A stretch of 39,726 nt of DNA, taken from NCBI GenBank assembly GCA_048498135.1, contig JBEHYO010000025.1, positions 1-39,726 on the forward strand, in the 5' to 3' direction. The stretch is from Dokdonella_A sp937902695 (lineage in GTDB: Bacteria; Pseudomonadota; Gammaproteobacteria; Xanthomonadales; Rhodanobacteraceae). Below are positions 8,062 through 15,850 of the stretch, piece after piece (the stretch's first letter is position 1; every line of letters starts with the position of its first letter). The position numbers and the translations under genes are program-made. Below the pieces are notes generated by a model. The model did no database searches, was not told the DNA's origin, and worked only from the letters and a program-made list of their open reading frames with translations.

Positions 8062-8632
8062 CGTTCGTCGCATTCGCGGGCGGAAGATCGACGATCGCCG
8101 GCGACGGCGCGTCGACGGTCTTCGCGCCGCCGACAGGAACGGCGGGCGGCGGCGCTGTCGGGATCGGCACGTTTTCGGCGTCCTTCGCCGCCGAGCGGAT
8201 GTATGCGGCGAGCTCCCAGATTTCGGTTGGCGAGAGCTTGGCGCCCCACGAGGGCATGCCGTTCGGACGGCCCTGGTAGATCGACGCGTAGATCTGGTCG
8301 ATCGTGCCGCCGTAGATCCAGGTCGAATCGGCCAGCGAGGGTCCGATGCCGCCTGCGCCGTGGAAGTGGCAGCCCGAGCAGTTGTACCAGTCGAAGAGGC
8401 GCTTGCCTTCGCCGATCGCCTGCGCGTTGCCGTCGTAGCTCGCGCCCTGCGGATCAGGCGGCGGCGCCGAGCCGCCGCCGGGAAAGAGCGGCGATACCGG
8501 CGTGCCTTGCGGGGAGGGATGATCGGGCGCCGCCTGCGCGACACTCGTGTGATCGTTCCTGCCGCAGCCGGCGATGGCGGCCAGGGCGAGGCCGACGTAC
8601 GCGGCCTCAAGAATGCGGGAGCGCGAATACAT
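8039..8632 (-). CDS. Lipoprotein class I cytochrome c, predicted electron acceptor of the PQQ dehydrogenase
   Basis: A 197-residue protein with a lipoprotein signal (MYSRSRILEA, then a hydrophobic core) ending in the lipobox A-I-A-G-C23. A Pro/Gly-rich tether (about 32-65) precedes a single heme domain with C85-SG-C88-H89 and a likely Met ligand at M128 (GRPNGMPSWG). A second Pro/Ala-rich tail follows residue 160. It is therefore probably anchored to a membrane and held on a flexible leash. ATG 8632 has GGAGGG 7 nt upstream and overlaps the dehydrogenase gene by 26 nt. Its position between dehydrogenase and MoxJ-like genes mirrors the F-G-J order of methanol dehydrogenase clusters. Cytochromes of those systems are usually soluble, so the anchor is unusual. 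Confidence 0.88.
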   Translation of the reverse strand: MYSRSRILEAAYVGLALAAIAGCGRNDHTSVAQAAPDHPSPQGTPVSPLFPGGGSAPPPDPQGASYDGNAQAIGEGKRLFDWYNCSGCHFHGAGGIGPSLADSTWIYGGTIDQIYASIYQGRPNGMPSWGAKLSPTEIWELAAYIRSAAKDAENVPIPTAPPPAVPVGGAKTVDAPSPAIVDLPPANATNDASAAKP

Positions 8633-10454
8633 AGAGCGTCCCTCCGGGTGTCGTTTTCTGCTTGAGATCGGGCATCGCGCCGACGAAGCCGAGCGCGCCG
8701 CTGGGATCGCGGGGATCGAGGTCGCCGGCGACGATCGCGCCGGCCCAGCCGCCGACGCCCGACATGATCGCGATGTATTCATGGCCGTCGGGGCCGCGGT
8801 ACGCGACCGGCTGGCCGATCACGCCGGACGAGCACTTGAATCGCCAGAGCAGGTTGCCGTTCTTCGCGTCGATCGCCTTGAACCAGCCGTCCATCGTGCC
8901 GTAGAAGGCGACGTCGCCGGCCGTCACGAGCGCACCGCTCCAGACCGGAAGATCCTCCTTGATCTCCCACGCGGCCTTGTGGTTCGCGACGTCCCATGCG
9001 GTCACCGCCCCGCGGTTGCCGCCGGGCCCGGGCTTCATGACGACGTTCGCGCCGACGTACGGCGTTCCCGCGATGTAGTTCGTCTGCACGCTCTCCCAGT
9101 CCATGCAGAGGTTTTCGTGCGGGATGTAGAGGAGGCCCGTGCGCGGCGAATACGCCGAAGGATTCCAGTCCTTCGCGCCCGATGCGGTCGGGCAGATGTC
9201 GTGCACGACCTTTCCGACCGGCGTGTTCTTTTCTTCGTTGACGTTCGGCCGGCCGGTCTTGAGATCGACGCTGGTGATCGAATTGACCGCGCCGTACGGA
9301 TCGGCTTCGAGCACTTCGCCGGTCGTGCGGTCGATCATGTAGAGATAGCCGTTGCGATCGGGATGCACCAGCACCTTGCGCGGCTTGCCGTCGATCTGGA
9401 GATCGAGCAGCACGATCTCGTTGATGCCGTCGTAGTCGTGCTCGTCGTGCGGATTCATCTGGTAGTACCACTTCGCCGCGCCCGTGTCGGGATCGCGCGC
9501 GAAGATGCCGTCCGTCCACTTGTTGTCGCCGGGGCGCTGCGAGGAGTTCCAGGGGCCCGGATTGGCGACGCCGTCGTAGATGAGGTTCAGATCGGGGTCG
9601 TAGGCGATCCAGCCCCACATGCTGCCGCCGCCGATCTTCCACGCGTCGGGCGGCCAGGTCGTGACGCCGAGATCCTTGCCGCGGTCGGACGGATAGAACG
9701 GCTTGAAGTCGTCGCCGATCAGGACGTCCTTGTCGGGACCCGTGTGATATGCGCGCCAGGCGATCTTGCCGGTGTCGGCATCGAGCGCCGTCAGCCAGCC
9801 GCGGATGCCGAACTCGCCGCCGGAATCGCCGACGAGCACTTTGTCCTTCACCACCAGCGGCGCCATCGTGATCGACTCGCCCTTGTTGATGTCGGCGAGC
9901 CGGGTGCGCCAGATTTCCTTGCCGGTATTCGCATCGACGGCGATGGTCTGGCCGTCGAGCGTGTTGATGATGACCTTGCCTTTCCAGTACACGGCGCCGC
10001 GATTGACGACATCGCAGCATGCGACGCCCTGCGATGCGGCGGCCGGCTGCGGCTTGAAGATCCATTTCAGCGGCGCGCCCGGCTTGGTGAGATCGAGCGC
10101 GAAGAGATTGTTCGGGTACGCCGAGACGATGTAGAGCGTGTTGTCGACGATGATCGGCGCCGCTTCCTGCCCGCGCGTGACACCCGTCGAGAACGTAAAC
10201 GCGACCTGCAGGTTCTTCACCGAGTTCGCGTCGATCTCGTTGAGCTCGGAAAAGCGCGTCGCTGCGTAATTCTTCGCCGGCATCGCCCACTGACCGTCGT
10301 CCGGCGGCGCGGCGCTCGCGGGCGGCGCGGGATACGGCGGGGCGGCCGCGGCCGCGCACGGCAGGGCGAGTGCAAGCGCCGCCGTGACGATGCCCGGCGG
10401 GAAGGGCTTTCGGATCGGGCGTCTCATGGCGGTGTCCGTTTTCATGGAAGTCAT
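8607..10454 (-). CDS. PQQ-dependent alcohol dehydrogenase with the lanthanide-type Asp pair
   Basis: A 615-residue periplasmic quinoprotein. A signal peptide ends near residue 37 (LALALPCAAAA). Eight-bladed propeller features follow: the vicinal cysteines C146-C147 (GVACCDVVNRG) and the active-site residues E214 (SGGEFGIRG), N298 (GVANPGPWN) and D340 (PHDEHDYDG). D342, two residues after the catalytic Asp, is the position that is Asp in lanthanide-dependent XoxF/PedH/ExaF enzymes and Ala in calcium-dependent MxaF. Substrate is probably a primary alcohol or aldehyde. No pqq biosynthesis genes are in the window. Three in-frame starts exist (10454, 10445, 10427); 10454 was taken because GGAA lies 8 nt upstream, 11 nt after the previous stop. 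Assignment to XoxF versus other Ln-ADH clades is open. Confidence 0.93.
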   Translation of the reverse strand: MTSMKTDTAMRRPIRKPFPPGIVTAALALALPCAAAAAPPYPAPPASAAPPDDGQWAMPAKNYAATRFSELNEIDANSVKNLQVAFTFSTGVTRGQEAAPIIVDNTLYIVSAYPNNLFALDLTKPGAPLKWIFKPQPAAASQGVACCDVVNRGAVYWKGKVIINTLDGQTIAVDANTGKEIWRTRLADINKGESITMAPLVVKDKVLVGDSGGEFGIRGWLTALDADTGKIAWRAYHTGPDKDVLIGDDFKPFYPSDRGKDLGVTTWPPDAWKIGGGSMWGWIAYDPDLNLIYDGVANPGPWNSSQRPGDNKWTDGIFARDPDTGAAKWYYQMNPHDEHDYDGINEIVLLDLQIDGKPRKVLVHPDRNGYLYMIDRTTGEVLEADPYGAVNSITSVDLKTGRPNVNEEKNTPVGKVVHDICPTASGAKDWNPSAYSPRTGLLYIPHENLCMDWESVQTNYIAGTPYVGANVVMKPGPGGNRGAVTAWDVANHKAAWEIKEDLPVWSGALVTAGDVAFYGTMDGWFKAIDAKNGNLLWRFKCSSGVIGQPVAYRGPDGHEYIAIMSGVGGWAGAIVAGDLDPRDPSGALGFVGAMPDLKQKTTPGGTLYVFALPHS

Positions 10455-10465
10455 TCTGGGTTCCG

Positions 10466-10870
10466 TCACCCGGCGCACTGCGGCGACAACGACAGCATCA
10501 CGATCGAGAATCCGATCGCGCCGAGAAAGAGGATGCTCGACAGGATGCCGACCCGCGCCAGCGCTCGGCTTCGCGCCGGCTGGCGCGTGGCGGCGTCGCC
10601 GCCGGCAGCGCGATGCTGCTGCAGCGCGACGACGAGGCCGGCGAGCGCGGTGAGCATGCAGGCGAGCGCGATGATCGCGAGCGGCATGCGGCTGACGCTC
10701 GCGGTGCCGGGCGTCGCCACGCCGTTCGGGAAGCACGACGACGCGGCAATCGCGTAGCTCGCGACGAGCTGCAGGACCCATGCGGCCGGCGCTGCGAAGA
10801 CGCCGAACAGGAGGAGGCTCGGGTGCCCGGTCGGGGCAGTCGTCGATTCCATCGCGGCTCGCTCGGCCAT
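10466..10870 (-). CDS. Small three-span membrane protein of the cox operon, function unknown
   Basis: A 134-residue protein with three predicted membrane helices at about 18-43, 62-83 and 103-126. A polar, Arg-rich loop (85-105) lies between helices two and three, and two cysteines (C46 and C132) lie at the ends of loops. Its ATG shares one base with the coxC stop (TGATG), so it is translationally coupled to the oxidase. Small membrane proteins are often encoded at this place in related cox clusters and may be accessory or assembly subunits. I do not recognise a named family. An alternative start at 10852 would remove six residues. Confidence 0.72.
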   Translation of the reverse strand: MAERAAMESTTAPTGHPSLLLFGVFAAPAAWVLQLVASYAIAASSCFPNGVATPGTASVSRMPLAIIALACMLTALAGLVVALQQHRAAGGDAATRQPARSRALARVGILSSILFLGAIGFSIVMLSLSPQCAG

Positions 10871-11463
10871 CACCAGAACCTCGGCATCAGGTAGAACGTG
10901 AAGAACACGGTCAGCCAGACGACGTCGACGAAATGCCAGTACGCGGCGCCGATCAGCAGCGGCACGTTGCGCCTTGCATCGAGGTAGCCCGAAAGGCACC
11001 AGAAAAAGATCAGCAGGATCGCGACCAGGCCGGCCGCCACGTGCGCCATGTGGAAGCCGGTGATCGTGTAGTAAAGAGAACCGTAGCTTCCGCTCCGCAT
11101 CGTGTACGGCTTGGCTTTCCATTCGAAGATCTGCACGATCAGGAACGCAAGGCCGAGCAGGAACGTCAGCGCGAGCCCGCCGAGCGCCGCGCCGCGCGCA
11201 CCGGCGCGGATGCTTTTCTCGGCCCACGCGATCGTGCCGCTGCTGATCAGCAGGATCACGGTATTCGGCAGCGCGAGCTTCAGCGGCGGCGCATGCTCGG
11301 GAAACCACGAAGGCCCGAACTGCACGAGCAGGTAGTAGTACGCGAAGAGGAGATACGCGAAGAGCGCGCCCTCGGTCGCGATCAGCGCGACCAGGCCCCA
11401 CCAGCCCATGCTGCGCCGGCCGACGCCGCCGATCGGTACGGGTCCGGCGACGACGGCGCTCAT
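10870..11463 (-). CDS. coxC: Heme-copper oxidase subunit III
   Basis: A 197-residue membrane protein with about five transmembrane helices, the size usual for the short form of subunit III. Features are MGWWGLVALIATEGALFAYL with the conserved helix Glu, TGFHMAHVAAGL (His and Met/His positions typical of subunit III), and a C-terminal YWHFVDVVWLTVFFTFYL, the strongest signature of this family. It has no catalytic metal; subunit III stabilises proton uptake and the oxidase core. ATG 11463 overlaps the coxA stop in an ATGA arrangement. Confidence 0.9.
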   Translation of the reverse strand: MSAVVAGPVPIGGVGRRSMGWWGLVALIATEGALFAYLLFAYYYLLVQFGPSWFPEHAPPLKLALPNTVILLISSGTIAWAEKSIRAGARGAALGGLALTFLLGLAFLIVQIFEWKAKPYTMRSGSYGSLYYTITGFHMAHVAAGLVAILLIFFWCLSGYLDARRNVPLLIGAAYWHFVDVVWLTVFFTFYLMPRFW

Positions 11464-13385
11464 GGCGTCGCCTCCGCGACCTGCGCCATCGTGCGGCGCG
11501 GCCAGAGCCAGGCGACGAGCGCGATCAGCGTCACCGATGCGCCGGCGATGCTGAGCCAGGCGAGGTGCGTCAGCAGGCCGATGAAGCCGAGCGCCATGCC
11601 GATCGTCAGGAGCAGCGGCGCGATCGTGTCCTCGGGCATCTTCATGACGAGATCGATATCGGCATCGAGCGCGCTCGTCGCGAGCGTCTCGCGGCCCGCC
11701 TCGAGCTTGATGTCGGTGCGCAACTGCGACAGCGCCGCGCCGCTTGCGGCGGATTCCCAGAGCGGGTAGCGCGACGCGACGATCGGTATCTCGACGAAGT
11801 TGTAAGCGGGCGGCGGCGAGGCGACCGACCACTCGAGCGTCGGCGCGCCCCACGGGTTTGCGCCGGCCCGGGCGCCGCTGCGCCAGCCGCGCAGCACGGC
11901 GACGACCAGCATCAGCGTGCCGATCGCGAACACGACGGAGCCGATCGACGTGACGAGATTCAGCGCGTCCCAGCCGAAGCCGGCCGGGTACGTGTAGACG
12001 CGACGCGGCATGCCGAGCAGGCCGGTCACGTGCATCGGCAGGAATGCGAGGTTGAACCCGGCGAACATGACCCAGAACGTCCAGCGGCCGAAGCGCTCGT
12101 CGAGCAGGCGGCCGGTCATCTTCGGGAACCAGTGGTAGATCCCGCCGGCGACCGCGAAGAGATTGATGCCGATCAGGACGTAATGGAGATGCGCGACGAC
12201 GAAGTACGTGTCGGTGAGCTGCCAGTCGACCGGCACCGACGCGGTCATGAAGCCGGAGACGCCGCCGATCACGAACAGGACGATCACGCTCGCGAAATAG
12301 AGGAATGCGGTCGTGATGGCCGGGCGGCCGGTCCAGATCGTCGCGATCCACGCGAAAACCGCGACCGCGCTCGGGATCGCGATGATGATCGATGCGCCGC
12401 TGAAGAACGAAAGTGCGAGCGACGGCAGGCCCGTCGCGAACATGTGATGCACCCAGACGCCGAAGCCGAGCACCATCGTCGCGACCGTCGAAAGCGCGAC
12501 GGCCTCGAACGCGACGAGCGGGCGCTTGCAGAGGGTCTGCAGCGCTTCGCTGGTCATGCCGATCGCCGGGAGCACGACCGCATAGACCCACGGATGGCCG
12601 AACATCCAGAAAAGGTGCTGCCAGAGCAGCGGCTGGCCGCCGCCGCCGACGTCGAAGAAATGCGTGCCGTACTGGCGATCGAGCCAGAGCATGAAGAAGG
12701 CGAGGCTGACGGCCGGAATCACCAGGATGTTCGCGACCGACGCGGTCAGCGTGCCCCAGGTCATGATCGGCACCTTCTCGATCGACATGCCGGGTGCGCG
12801 CATGCGCAGGAACGTGACCACGAAGTTGATCGCGCCGACCGTCGTCGACACGCCGAGAAAGATCATGCCGAGCGCGTAGAAATCCATGTTGAGGCCCGGA
12901 TTGAAATCGCGCTCGGCGTTCGGCACGTAATTGAACCAGCCGTCGTTGGCGCCGGCGCCCATGGCGAAACCCGCATACATGAAGAGGCCGGCGGCGACAT
13001 ACATCCAGTACGACGACGCGTTGAGGCGCGGGAATGCCATGTCGCGCGAGCCGAACAGGAGCGGGAACAGGAAATTGCTGAAACCGGAGAGCACGGGCAA
13101 CGCGTAAAGGAAGATCATCGTCATGCCGTGCATCGAGAACAGCTGGTTGTATTGCTCGGGCGTGACGAGCTGCTGGTTCGGTCGCGCGAGCTGCGCGCGC
13201 ATGAAGAGCGCCTCGATGCCGCCGGCAGCGAGGAAGAGGAATGCGGTGACGAGATAGCGCTTGCCGATCGACTTGTGATCGACGCTGGAAAGCCAGCCCA
13301 GCACCCCGGGTGGCGTCGCCCAGATCTTCTCCAGCACGCCGGAACGCGGCGCGGGTTCGACGACATGGGCTTCGACGGTCGACAT
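11460..13385 (-). CDS. coxA: Heme-copper oxidase subunit I with C-terminal extension and atypical proton-channel residues
   Basis: A 641-residue catalytic subunit with about 12 core membrane helices. The heme and CuB ligands are present: H86 (FSMHGMTMIF), H264, H313-H314 (WVHHMFATG), H399 and H401 (VVAHLHYVL). The cross-linked Tyr is kept as Y268 (GHPWVY). The D-channel entry D115 (RDMAFPRLN) is also kept. By eye, the usual Glu of GHPEVY is W266, and the K-channel Lys of TGVKIF is A342 (SAVAVF). After about residue 480 an extra region carries two more helices (near 590-640), reminiscent of fused I/III subunits, yet a separate coxC exists. Similar HPWVY oxidases beside ctaG occur in Burkholderia, from memory. 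The ATG lies 8 nt after coxB. Confidence 0.93.
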   Translation of the reverse strand: MSTVEAHVVEPAPRSGVLEKIWATPPGVLGWLSSVDHKSIGKRYLVTAFLFLAAGGIEALFMRAQLARPNQQLVTPEQYNQLFSMHGMTMIFLYALPVLSGFSNFLFPLLFGSRDMAFPRLNASSYWMYVAAGLFMYAGFAMGAGANDGWFNYVPNAERDFNPGLNMDFYALGMIFLGVSTTVGAINFVVTFLRMRAPGMSIEKVPIMTWGTLTASVANILVIPAVSLAFFMLWLDRQYGTHFFDVGGGGQPLLWQHLFWMFGHPWVYAVVLPAIGMTSEALQTLCKRPLVAFEAVALSTVATMVLGFGVWVHHMFATGLPSLALSFFSGASIIIAIPSAVAVFAWIATIWTGRPAITTAFLYFASVIVLFVIGGVSGFMTASVPVDWQLTDTYFVVAHLHYVLIGINLFAVAGGIYHWFPKMTGRLLDERFGRWTFWVMFAGFNLAFLPMHVTGLLGMPRRVYTYPAGFGWDALNLVTSIGSVVFAIGTLMLVVAVLRGWRSGARAGANPWGAPTLEWSVASPPPAYNFVEIPIVASRYPLWESAASGAALSQLRTDIKLEAGRETLATSALDADIDLVMKMPEDTIAPLLLTIGMALGFIGLLTHLAWLSIAGASVTLIALVAWLWPRRTMAQVAEATP

Positions 13386-13393
13386 CGTCGCTC

Positions 13394-14341
13394 CTAGTGC
13401 AGCGTCGCCAGATAGGCGGAAATGTCGCCGATCTGCGGCCCGGCGAGACCGAGGGTCGGCATGCGCGTGCCGGGCTTGATCGCCTGCGGATTGGCGATCC
13501 ATGCGGCGAGCATGCCGGCGTTGTTCGGCGCGGCGCCGCCCGCGATCGTCTGGCGGCTCATCAGGTGCGTGAGATCGGGCCCGACCGTGCCGCCGGCTTC
13601 GGTGCCGCGCACGGTGTGGCATGCGCCGCAGTGGAACTCGAAATCGTGCTGGCCCTGCTTCATCGCAGCGGACGGTGCGGGCGCCGGCGCGAGCTGCGCG
13701 GCGAGCCACTTCGCGAAATCGTCCGGCGCTTCGGCGACGATGTCGAAGGCCATGTGCGCGTGCTGCAGGCCGCAATATTCGGTGCACGCGCCGTGGTAGC
13801 GGCCGGGCGCGGATGCCTCGATCCACGTCGTGTTGACCTGGCCCGGAATCGCATCGGTCTTGCCGGCGAGCGCGGGCACCCAGAACGAATGGATCACGTC
13901 GGCGCCGATAAGCTGGATGCGCACGGGCTTCCCCACCGGGACGTGGATCTCGTTCGCGGTGGTCAGCACTTTCGAGGGGTCGTCGTCGAGATACCGTGCC
14001 TTCCACCACCACTGGCTGCCGGTGACCTCGATCGTGAGCGCGGCCTTCTCCGGCGGTGCGTTGACGACCGCGAGCACGCGCACGGTCCACACCAGCGTGA
14101 CGACGAGGACGAACGTCGAGACCAGCACGCCGAAATACACCCACCAGGCCGCGGTCGCGTCGTCGGCCGCGGCATTGCCGGCGGCACGCGTGCGCGAGCG
14201 CGCGATCGCCGTCAGCACGAGCGCGCAGACGATGACGACGACGGCGGCGGCAATGATCATGAGGCCCCAGGTCAGCGGCAGCGTCATGTCGGCTCTCGCG
14301 CCGGACGACTTGAGGTACGACAGCGGCAAGCCCCCGTTCAC
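13394..14341 (-). CDS. coxB: Heme-copper oxidase subunit II with fused cytochrome c domain
   Basis: A 315-residue protein with two N-terminal helices (about 23-48 and 65-90). A cupredoxin domain carries the CuA ligands H151, C186, C190, H194 and M197 (ACTEYCGLQHAHM), with WWWKARY as the electron entry patch. A C-terminal cytochrome c domain has C238-GA-C241-H242, making this a caa3/cao-type subunit II. GTG 14341 was chosen instead of ATG 14287. It overlaps the ctaG stop as GTGA, like other junctions in this operon, and restores the LPLSYLKSSGARAD segment that family members carry before the first helix. The fused heme could take electrons from the lipoprotein cytochrome encoded downstream. 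Confidence 0.92.
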   Translation of the reverse strand: MNGGLPLSYLKSSGARADMTLPLTWGLMIIAAAVVVIVCALVLTAIARSRTRAAGNAAADDATAAWWVYFGVLVSTFVLVVTLVWTVRVLAVVNAPPEKAALTIEVTGSQWWWKARYLDDDPSKVLTTANEIHVPVGKPVRIQLIGADVIHSFWVPALAGKTDAIPGQVNTTWIEASAPGRYHGACTEYCGLQHAHMAFDIVAEAPDDFAKWLAAQLAPAPAPSAAMKQGQHDFEFHCGACHTVRGTEAGGTVGPDLTHLMSRQTIAGGAAPNNAGMLAAWIANPQAIKPGTRMPTLGLAGPQIGDISAYLATLH

Positions 14342-15177
14342 CGCGCGGCGCCCCGCGACGGCACGTGCACGGGAGCCGGACGGCTGCGCGTAAGGCACTT
14401 GCCGAGCGCGATCGTCGCGACGAGCAGGAAAACGGTGCAGCCCGGCACCCACATGACGACGCCGCCGAGCTGCTGGTCCTGCAGCGGCGTCAGGCCCCAC
14501 GCATCGGTCGTGAGGAAATGGGGCGAATAGAACGCTCGCGGCGACAGCGTGATCAGCGCGCCGAGGAGTCCCATCTGCACCGACGATGCGATGCTGGCGA
14601 GGAGGCCGCCGACGAGCGCGCTCTCGTGCCGGAGCAGCGCGCTCCAGAGCCAGCACGCCGAGCCGAACAGCGTGACGTGCATCGCCCAGTAGAGCGGCGT
14701 GCTGGCGAAGGTCGCCGCGTACGCGGCCGGCGAATGCCAGAGCCACAACAGGATCGTGAAAGCCGCGGCGGCGCGCATCGGGTACGCCGAGGCGCGTTGC
14801 GGCCATCTCGTGCCCGGATGGCCGGCGAGGCCTGCGAGGACGGCATCGAGCGGACGTCCCGCGACGACGAGGGGCGCGGCCAGCAGCGTCAGGATCACGT
14901 GCTGCGTCGCGCGCGCCGAGAAGAGTGCGACCGACAGCGGACACAGCGGCGAGACGAGGGCGAGCGTCGCGATGGCCCAGCCCGAGCAGAAGAACGCGAT
15001 TTCGCGCGCCTTCAGTCGTCGCGCCGTGCCGCGGAGCGCGCACGCGCCCGCCACGTAGCTGGCGAGCCAGGCGAAAAGCACCGAGAGCACGATCGGATCG
15101 AGACGCCAGTGCGTCCAGATCCCGGCCGGTGACGGCGGCAATCCGCAGTAGGCGACGACGGTCATCGGGTCCGACAC
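14338..15177 (-). CDS. ctaG: CtaG-type (caa3_CtaG) cytochrome oxidase assembly protein
   Basis: A 279-residue multi-span membrane protein (about seven helices) of the caa3_CtaG family. Signatures are HWRLDPIVLSVLFAW, ATQHVILTLLAAPLVVAGRP, LWLWHSPAAYAAT and the C-terminal DQQLGGVVMWVPGC with its conserved Gln, Gly and Met. These proteins are unrelated to Cox11 and are implicated in oxidase or copper-site assembly. Translation starts at GTG 15177 with AGGAG 8 nt upstream; an in-frame ATG at 15165 is possible. It is the first gene of the eight-gene operon. The 200 nt upstream hold palindromes but no convincing promoter. Confidence 0.88.
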   Translation of the reverse strand: MSDPMTVVAYCGLPPSPAGIWTHWRLDPIVLSVLFAWLASYVAGACALRGTARRLKAREIAFFCSGWAIATLALVSPLCPLSVALFSARATQHVILTLLAAPLVVAGRPLDAVLAGLAGHPGTRWPQRASAYPMRAAAAFTILLWLWHSPAAYAATFASTPLYWAMHVTLFGSACWLWSALLRHESALVGGLLASIASSVQMGLLGALITLSPRAFYSPHFLTTDAWGLTPLQDQQLGGVVMWVPGCTVFLLVATIALGKCLTRSRPAPVHVPSRGAAR

Positions 15178-15240
15178 GACGGCGGCTCCTTGTCTTCAGT
15201 GTTCACGGCGGCGCAGAGTCGGGAGCCGATGTCGCAAGCG

Positions 15241-15360
15241 CATCGATCGATGGCGCTTGAGGCCGCTGCTGCGATGACGGAGCGTGAACGCGTCTATTCT
15301 CGACGCGCGAATGCAATCGATGCTTAACATCGCGACTGCTGCGCTCGGCATTTGCAGCAG
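15241..15360. promoter_or_regulatory. Palindromes upstream of the ctaG-cox operon
   Basis: The gap between the regulator gene and ctaG contains a perfect 12-nt palindrome CATCGATCGATG (15241-15252). A related ATCGAT site lies at 15315-15320. A 7-bp inverted repeat CTGCTGC/GCAGCAG (15336-15342 and 15354-15360) lies just after the regulator stop. No T-run follows the last repeat. These are candidate operator sites, but nothing in the sequence proves binding. Confidence 0.3.
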
Positions 15361-15377
15361 CGCGAATTGCCGCGAGC

Positions 15378-15821
15378 TCAGGTCGTGGCGTCGTCCGAGA
15401 GCGACATCAGGATCGCGACCATCTTTGGCGCGTTGCGGCGCACTTCGAAGAGGTGTCTTGCGATGAGCCGCGCCGAAACGACGCGGCCTTTCGCGCTCAG
15501 AACGACGAGCACGCGACGACGATCCGCCGCGTCGCGCACGCGTTCGACGAGCCCGGCGCGGCGCAGGCGTTCGACGAGATCCAGCGTCGCGCGCGGCTTC
15601 AGCAGGAGGTGCGCGGCGAGGCAGCTCGTCGTAATGCCCGCGGCTCCGGCGCTTTGGATCGCAAGCAGCGCCTGGTACGCGTCGGCGCCGATGCCGGCTT
15701 CGCGGGTCACGCGCGCGCTGAAGGCGAGGAACGAGCGGATCGTCCGGCGCAGCGTCGCCAGGTGCGCGCTGCGCTCGTCGAGCCGGGGCGGAGGAAGGTC
15801 CGATAGGCCGATGGTTGCCAT
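15378..15821 (-). CDS. MarR family transcriptional regulator
   Basis: A 147-residue winged-helix protein. The recognition region reads TTSCLAAHLLLKPRATLDLV, followed by a wing with RVRDAADRRRVLVVLSAKG, the classic MarR D-x-R-x-R wing. N- and C-terminal helices would form the dimer interface. MarR proteins usually repress neighbouring genes until a small, often aromatic or oxidised, ligand is bound. It lies 200 nt upstream of, and in the same orientation as, the respiratory operon, and is divergent from gmk. Its target is therefore an inference: itself, the cox operon, or both. ATG 15821 is the natural start; the ligand cannot be told from sequence. Confidence 0.85.
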   Translation of the reverse strand: MATIGLSDLPPPRLDERSAHLATLRRTIRSFLAFSARVTREAGIGADAYQALLAIQSAGAAGITTSCLAAHLLLKPRATLDLVERLRRAGLVERVRDAADRRRVLVVLSAKGRVVSARLIARHLFEVRRNAPKMVAILMSLSDDATT

Positions 15822-15850
15822 GCGCGTGCCGCGAAACGGAATCGCCGACG

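Noticed and set aside
8607..10454. Calcium-dependent methanol dehydrogenase MxaF
   Set aside because: The residue two after the catalytic Asp is Asp (D342), not Ala, and no mxaI-type small subunit gene follows.
11460..13385. Subunit I as a nitric oxide reductase rather than an oxidase
   Set aside because: The missing proton-channel residues raised this, but the cross-link Tyr (Y268), the caa3-type subunit II with CuA ligands and the adjacent ctaG all favour oxygen reduction. It stays untested.
11565..13397. Long plus-strand frame opposite coxA
   Set aside because: Its Arg/Asp/His-rich product mirrors the coxA codon pattern and shows no motif; coxA is unmistakable.
14287..14289. ATG as the coxB start
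   Set aside because: It would remove the conserved segment before the first helix and leave a 50-nt gap in an otherwise overlapping operon; GTG 14341 gives a GTGA overlap.
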